DNA of 9,167 bases. Origin: CAVSZB01 sp964420395. Lineage in GTDB: Bacteria; Krumholzibacteriota; Krumholzibacteriia; LZORAL124-64-63. The position numbers and the translations under genes are program-made. The first letter of the stretch is position 1. Every line of letters starts with the position of its first letter. Shown one piece after another: positions 5,295-9,167 of this stretch. The notes beneath the pieces were generated by a model. The model did no database searches. It was given only the letters and a program-made list of their open reading frames with translations, and had not been told where the DNA came from. Location of the stretch: positions 1-9,167 of the forward strand of contig CAYQTJ010000125.1 in the NCBI GenBank assembly GCA_964420395.1. Reading direction: 5' to 3'.

Positions 5295-8155
5295 TCCTGG
5301 TCGATGGCTCGGCCCTGGTCTACCGGGCGCACTACGCGTTCGCGGGCCGGCCGCTCACCGCCCCGGGCGGCGAGACGGTGTCGGTCTGCTTCGGCTTCCT
5401 CAACAGCGTCCTGCGGCTGGTCGAGAGCCGGCGCCCCACGCACCTCGCAGTCGTCTTCGACCTGCCGGAGCCGACCTTCCGGCACCGGCGTTACGCCGCC
5501 TACAAGGCGACGCGCAAGCCGATGCCGGAGGAGTTGGCGGCGCAGCTGCCGCGCCTGCGCGAACTGATCGCCGCCTGGGGGGTCGGGCTGTGCGAACTGG
5601 CGGGATGGGAGGGGGACGACGTCATGGCGACGCTCGCCCGCCGCTCGGCCGGGGTCTGCCGCGAGGCCTGGTTCTACACCGGCGACAAGGACTTCATGCA
5701 ACTGCTCGACGCCCGGACCGGCCAGCTCAAGCCGGGCCGCCGCGGCGACGAGGTGAGCGAAGTCACCGCCGACACCGTGCGCCGCGACTACGGACTGGAG
5801 CCGGCGCGGCTGATCGACGTCTTCGCGCTCTCCGGGGACGCGAGCGACAACATCCCCGGCGCCCCCGGCATCGGCGAGAAGACCGCGCTCCAGCTGATCC
5901 AGCGCTTCGGGGGGCTGGACGAGCTGTATGCCAGCCTGGAGGATGCCTCCCTCACGCCGCGCCTGCGCCGGATCCTGGCCGAGCACCGGGAGCAGGTCTA
6001 CCTCTCGCGCGACCTGTTCACGATCGACAGCGACGCGCCGGTCACGCCCGACTGGGAGGCGCTGCGCGTGCGCCTGCCGGCGGGCGACGCGGCGCGGGAG
6101 CTGATGCGCGAACTGGGGCTGCGCCAGTTGCTCGCCCTCGTGGACCGGCTGGCGCGCGGCGGCGTGGCTCCGGAACCGGAGCCCGGCCCCCCGCCCGCAT
6201 CCCCGGCGGAGCCCGCGCCTGGCGCCGCGGCGCCCCGCGGCGTGCCGGCCCCGGGGGAGGAGGGGGCCGAGCTGGCCAGGCGTGGCTATATCAGCATATA
6301 TAATGACAAAGACTTGCGCGGATATCTTGCGAAGCTGCCTGAAGGCGGGGCCATCGCGATCGACACGGAAACCGACGGCCTGCGCCCCGACCGGGCGCGC
6401 CTGGTCGGCATCTCCCTGTGCGCCCACGGCGTTCCGCCCGCCTGGCTGCCGGTCCTGGAGCGGGAAGCGGCGCAGGGCGACCCGGCGGCGGGGGGGGCCG
6501 CGGGCGAGGGGACCCTCTTCGCCCCTGCGTCTCCCGTGGCGCAGCCGCGCAGCAACCTGCCGTGGATCGCCCCGCTGCTCGCGCCGGTGCTGGCCGACGC
6601 GGCCCGCCCGAAGATCGGGCAGAACCTGAAGTTCGACGCCTGGCTGCTGGCCAGGCACGGACTGCCGCTGGCCGGGGACTTCTTCGACACGATGGTGGCG
6701 GCCTGCGTGCTCGACGCGGGGCAGCCGGGCCTCGGCCTCGACGACCTGGCCCGGACGCACCTCGGAGAGACGCTGATGCCCTACGAGGCGCTGTTCGGCG
6801 CCGCCGACCGGCAACGTGACATCCTCGCCGTGCCGCCGGCGCGGCTCGCCCTGTATGCCGCGGAGGATGCGGAGGCGACGCTGCGCCTGCACGACCGGTT
6901 CGCGCCGGCGCTGGCCGCCGATCCCCCCCTGGAACGGCTGTTCCGGGAGGTCGAGATGCCGCTGCTCGAGGTCCTGCTGCGCATGGAGCGGAGCGGGATC
7001 CGGGTCGACATCGCGTTCCTCGGCGAACTGCGGGCCCGCTTCGCCGAGGAGATGGGGGCGCTGGAGGCGCGCATCGCCGCCGCGGCCGGCGAGCCCTTCA
7101 ACGTGAACAGCCCGCAACAGCTCGCCCGGATCCTGTTCGACAAGCTCGGCCTCAAGCCGACCCGCCGCACCGCCACCGGCTTCAGCACCGACGTCGGGGT
7201 GCTGACCGAACTGGCCGACCTGCACCCGCTGCCGGGCCTGGTGCTCGAGCACCGGCAGCTGGCGAAACTCCAGGGCACCTACGTCGAGAGCCTGCCGGCG
7301 CTGGCAGAGCCCGGCACGGGGCTCGTCCACACCTCCTACCACCAGACCGTGGCGGCCACCGGGCGGCTCTCCTCCTCCGATCCCAACCTGCAGAACATCC
7401 CGATCCGCACGGAGCTGGGGCGGATGATCCGTCGGGCCTTCGTGCCGCGCGCCCCCGACCACCTGTTCATCTCCGCCGACTACTCCCAGATCGAGCTGCG
7501 GCTGCTCGCCCACTTCTCCGGCGACGCGGCGCTGCTGGCGGCGTTCCGGGACGGCGGCGACGTGCACCGGCGGACGGCGGCGCTGATCGCCGGCGTTGCC
7601 GAGGCCGAGGTCACCGGCGAGATGCGCCGTCGCGCCAAGGCGATCAACTTCGGCGTCATCTACGGCATGGGGGCCCGCGCCCTGGCGCGCCAGACCGGCG
7701 TTTCCACGCGCGAGGCGGCGCGGTTCATCGACGGCTATTTCGCCACCTATCCCGGCGTGCGCGCATGGCTGGAGGCGACCCGGGCCGCGGCCCGCCGCGA
7801 CGGGCAGGTGGCCACGCTGCTCGGCCGGCGGCGCCGCCTGCCGGACATCACCTCGCCCAGCGACCGCCAGCGCAGCATGGCGGAGCGGATGGCGGTCAAC
7901 ACGCCGATCCAGGGCACGGCCGCGGACCTGATCAAGCTGGCGATGATCCGCCTCGACCGGGAGCTCCGCTCGCGCCGCCTGGCGAGTCGCCTCCTGCTGC
8001 AGGTCCACGACGAACTGCTGGTGGAGGCGCCGGCCGCGGAGGCGGAGGCGGCGGCCCGGCTGATGCGCGACTGCATGGAGACGGTCTGGGATCTGGCGGT
8101 GCCCCTCACGGTCGACGTGCACCGGGGGGCCAACTGGGCCGAGGCGCACGGATGA
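5285..8155 (+). CDS. polA: DNA polymerase I, full-length with 5' nuclease, proofreading and polymerase domains
   Basis: Repair and Okazaki-fragment polymerase. The 956-residue product (928 in E. coli) starts at ATG 5285 with the family N-terminus LILVDGSALVYRAHYAF; the upstream frame is non-coding for PolA. The 5' nuclease (1-290) has D7, GDKD at 133-136 and SGDASDNIPG with D185 and D188, then the helix-hairpin-helix GIGEKTA. A Pro/Ala-rich linker spans about 293-333. The 3'-5' exonuclease keeps all motifs: D360-T-E362, N447-x3-D451, and Y524-x3-D528, so proofreading should be active, unlike in Bacillus and Thermus PolA. The polymerase has motif A DYSQIE (732-737), motif B R781, K785, F789, Y793, and motif C H908-D909-E910. 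F789 aligns with E. coli F762. A low-complexity insertion lies between Exo I and Exo II. The ribosome site is weak (seven G 4 nt before ATG). The stop overlaps coaE (ATGA). Confidence 0.98.
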   Translation: MSLILVDGSALVYRAHYAFAGRPLTAPGGETVSVCFGFLNSVLRLVESRRPTHLAVVFDLPEPTFRHRRYAAYKATRKPMPEELAAQLPRLRELIAAWGVGLCELAGWEGDDVMATLARRSAGVCREAWFYTGDKDFMQLLDARTGQLKPGRRGDEVSEVTADTVRRDYGLEPARLIDVFALSGDASDNIPGAPGIGEKTALQLIQRFGGLDELYASLEDASLTPRLRRILAEHREQVYLSRDLFTIDSDAPVTPDWEALRVRLPAGDAARELMRELGLRQLLALVDRLARGGVAPEPEPGPPPASPAEPAPGAAAPRGVPAPGEEGAELARRGYISIYNDKDLRGYLAKLPEGGAIAIDTETDGLRPDRARLVGISLCAHGVPPAWLPVLEREAAQGDPAAGGAAGEGTLFAPASPVAQPRSNLPWIAPLLAPVLADAARPKIGQNLKFDAWLLARHGLPLAGDFFDTMVAACVLDAGQPGLGLDDLARTHLGETLMPYEALFGAADRQRDILAVPPARLALYAAEDAEATLRLHDRFAPALAADPPLERLFREVEMPLLEVLLRMERSGIRVDIAFLGELRARFAEEMGALEARIAAAAGEPFNVNSPQQLARILFDKLGLKPTRRTATGFSTDVGVLTELADLHPLPGLVLEHRQLAKLQGTYVESLPALAEPGTGLVHTSYHQTVAATGRLSSSDPNLQNIPIRTELGRMIRRAFVPRAPDHLFISADYSQIELRLLAHFSGDAALLAAFRDGGDVHRRTAALIAGVAEAEVTGEMRRRAKAINFGVIYGMGARALARQTGVSTREAARFIDGYFATYPGVRAWLEATRAAARRDGQVATLLGRRRRLPDITSPSDRQRSMAERMAVNTPIQGTAADLIKLAMIRLDRELRSRRLASRLLLQVHDELLVEAPAAEAEAAARLMRDCMETVWDLAVPLTVDVHRGANWAEAHG
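6287..6316 (+). promoter_or_regulatory. AT-rich island with perfect TATAAT inside polA (possible internal promoter)
   Basis: These 30 bases have only 8 G/C, in a gene otherwise well over 70% G+C. TATAAT at 6299-6304 matches the sigma-70 -10 consensus exactly. No TTGACA-like -35 is seen at 16-18 bp upstream, and there is no extended -10 TGn. The island codes for the start of the proofreading domain (YISIYNDKDL) using ATA, AAT, AAA and TTG codons rare elsewhere here. If active it would transcribe the Klenow part of polA plus coaE and prfB. Presented as a candidate only. Confidence 0.25.
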
Positions 8156-8778
8156 CGGCGCCCCGCTGGGTGGTCACCGGGCCGACCGGGGCCGGCAAGT
8201 CGCTCGCGGCGCGCCTGTTGGCGGCGCGCGGGGCCGCGGTCGTGGACGGGGATGCCTGCGGGCACGCGCTGCTGCGCGATCCGGCGGTCGCCGCCGCGGT
8301 CACCGCGGCGTTCGGGCCCGCGGTGCTGCGGGGGGGCGCCGTGGACCGCGCGGCGCTCGGGCGCCTGGTCTTCGCCGACCCCGCAGCCCTGGCCCGGCTT
8401 GACGCCATCACCCTGCCGCGGCTCTCGCGGGAGCTGCGGCGGGAGCTCGACGCGGCGGCCGCGGGCGGGGTGCGTCTTGCCGTCCTCGATGCCGCCGTGT
8501 ACTTTTTGTTGCCCGCCTTCGGCCCCGTCGACCTGACAATCTGCGTGACGGCCGATTCCGAGCTGCGGCTGCGCCGGCTGCTGGCCGCGGGAGTCGGGGA
8601 CGAGGCCGCGGCGCGGCGGCGGATGGCGGCGCAGGCGCACCTGGCCGCGTGCTGGGCCGGCGCCGACGTGACCATCGTGAACGATCGCGGGCCCGGGGAA
8701 CTGGCGGCGGCGCTGGACCGGCTGTTGGCGGAACGGCTGCCCCTGCCGGGCGGCGGACCGGGGAGGTCGACGGGATGA
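8152..8778 (+). CDS. coaE: Dephospho-CoA kinase CoaE (divergent)
   Basis: Phosphorylates the 3'-hydroxyl of dephospho-CoA with ATP, the last step of coenzyme A synthesis. The 208-residue product fits the family length (about 200). The P-loop is GPTGAGKS (10-17), aligning without gaps to the usual GGIGSGKS. Then come VVDGD (the DxD pair after strand 2), FGPAVLRGGAVDRAALGRLVF (split: FG, then VDR, then L and VF as in the family), VLDAAVYF in place of the usual DaPLLfE, a lid-region Arg cluster, and RRRMAAQ, matching the family RixxQ. The family's HP dipeptide after strand 3 appears as LP (AITLPRL). The end VTIVNDRG resembles the typical dvvi-N-xG strand. Start ATG shares ATGA with the polA stop; GAGG lies 7 nt upstream. 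CoaE is the best match; the changed substrate-side motifs leave a small chance of another P-loop kinase. Confidence 0.85.
   Translation: MTAPRWVVTGPTGAGKSLAARLLAARGAAVVDGDACGHALLRDPAVAAAVTAAFGPAVLRGGAVDRAALGRLVFADPAALARLDAITLPRLSRELRRELDAAAAGGVRLAVLDAAVYFLLPAFGPVDLTICVTADSELRLRRLLAAGVGDEAAARRRMAAQAHLAACWAGADVTIVNDRGPGELAAALDRLLAERLPLPGGGPGRSTG
8761..8766 (+). promoter_or_regulatory. Shine-Dalgarno sequence for prfB
   Basis: GGGAGG lies 8 nt before the ATG at 8775, inside the end of coaE. It sets the prfB start and is the strongest initiation signal in the right half of the window. Confidence 0.65.
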
Positions 8779-9167
8779 AGGAGAACTTCGCGCGGCGGGA
8801 CGAACTGGCACGGCGCCTCGACCGCCTGAAGGAGGGGCTTTGACGTTTCCGGCCTGCGGAACGAACTGGACCGCCTGTCGGAGACCCAGAGCCGCCCCGA
8901 CTTCTGGTCCGATCGCGAAGCGGCCGGGGTGGTCGTGCGCCGGGTGGGGGAGCTGCGCCGCTGGCTCGACCCGCTGGCAGCCGCAGCGGGTCGCCTCGAC
9001 GAGCTCGGGGTGATGGCCGAGCTGGCCCGCGACGAGGCGGACGAGGCGTTGGCCGAGGAGACGGCCGTCGGCCTGGAGGAACTGGCCGCCGCCCTCGAGC
9101 GGCTGGAGTTCCAGTTCCTGCTCAACGGGCCGGACGACGGCCGCGGCGCCCTGCTCGAAATCCACCC
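8775..9167 (+). CDS. prfB: Peptide chain release factor 2, with programmed +1 frameshift (3' end outside window)
   Basis: RF2 recognises UAA and UGA and triggers peptide release. Two frames must be joined: 8775-8840, then 8842 onward, skipping T8841. The first part gives 22 codons ending KEGL before TGA at 8841-8843. The +1 frame continues DVSGLRNELDRL, then SRPDFWSD, which matches the conserved xxPdfWxd of RF2 domain 1, and runs as a charged helical coiled region to FQFLLNGPDD and LLEIHP, just short of the expected GAGGTE catalytic loop region. About 130 residues are visible. The stop anticodon-like SPF loop and the GGQ motif lie beyond the edge. ATGA overlap with coaE implies coupling. The internal UGA is a regulatory recoding site, not a mutation. 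Confidence 0.95.
8830..8844 (+). promoter_or_regulatory. RF2 programmed +1 frameshift site (autoregulation)
   Basis: In frame: AAG GAG GGG CTT TGA C. The Shine-Dalgarno-like AGGAGG at 8830-8835 lies 2 nt before the slippery CTT (8838-8840), followed by the UGA stop and C, as in E. coli prfB (spacer 3 nt there). In the known mechanism, low RF2 lets the ribosome pause at UGA and slip from CUU to UUU, so RF2 is made; high RF2 terminates. The site is at codons 22/23 against 25/26 in E. coli. Confidence 0.93.

Noticed and set aside
5243..8149. A 968-codon open frame on the minus strand opposite polA
   Set aside because: Long antisense frames are expected in GC-rich genes because stop codons are AT-rich. 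Its translation is Arg/Gln/Gly-rich with no recognisable domain, and polA on the plus strand has every catalytic motif.
8330..8336. G7 run in coaE (and G7 at 5274-5280 before polA) as phase-variation tracts
   Set aside because: Seven-base G runs are common by chance at this base composition, and switching off these essential genes would make little sense.
8841..8843. In-frame TGA early in prfB, as sign of a pseudogene or sequencing error
   Set aside because: It sits in the exact RF2 recoding context (AGGAGG, CTT, TGA, C) and the +1 frame continues as RF2.
7747..9165. Minus-strand open frame opposite coaE and prfB
   Set aside because: It crosses gene boundaries, has no motif, and the plus strand encodes CoaE and RF2 with clear signatures.

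Overview
The window is a single, very dense, all-plus-strand stretch of housekeeping genes from a high-G+C bacterium (roughly three quarters G+C by eye, with strong G/C preference at third codon positions). An outer-membrane lipoprotein resembling BamD points to a diderm (Gram-negative) cell. The gene mix and composition would fit a high-GC lineage such as the FCB-group candidate phyla, Gemmatimonadota or a deltaproteobacterial relative, but nothing here fixes the phylum.

Layout, left to right: the C-terminal part of an FtsK/SpoIIIE DNA translocase (cut by the left edge); rimO, the ribosomal protein S12 methylthiotransferase; an unrecognised protein with a signal peptide and a C-terminal hydrophobic segment; a BamD-like TPR lipoprotein; nadD (NAD biosynthesis); polA (full-length DNA polymerase I with all three domains and intact catalytic motifs); coaE (last step of coenzyme A synthesis, somewhat divergent); and the start of prfB (release factor 2), cut by the right edge, with the classical programmed +1 frameshift site intact.

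The genes are almost all overlapped: GTGA at ftsK/rimO, 16 bp at rimO/hypothetical, ATGA at bamD-like/nadD, 10 bp at nadD/polA, ATGA at polA/coaE and ATGA at coaE/prfB. The only true intergenic gap is 31 bp (3876-3906), which holds a short GC hairpin and a Shine-Dalgarno sequence. There is no room for a conventional promoter or terminator between genes, so this looks like one co-transcribed, translationally coupled operon. No stretch over 300 bases lacks a gene. I see no tRNA, rRNA, CRISPR array, insertion sequence or attachment site.

The jobs are chromosome segregation, translation quality (S12 modification, termination), envelope assembly, cofactor synthesis (NAD, CoA) and DNA repair, so the cluster is a growth-housekeeping block rather than a defence or mobile island. 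I do not see a new multi-gene system. The points worth a second look are the prfB recoding site, an AT-rich island with a perfect TATAAT inside polA, the uncharacterised secreted/anchored protein, and several small departures from family norms in RimO, PolA, NadD and CoaE.
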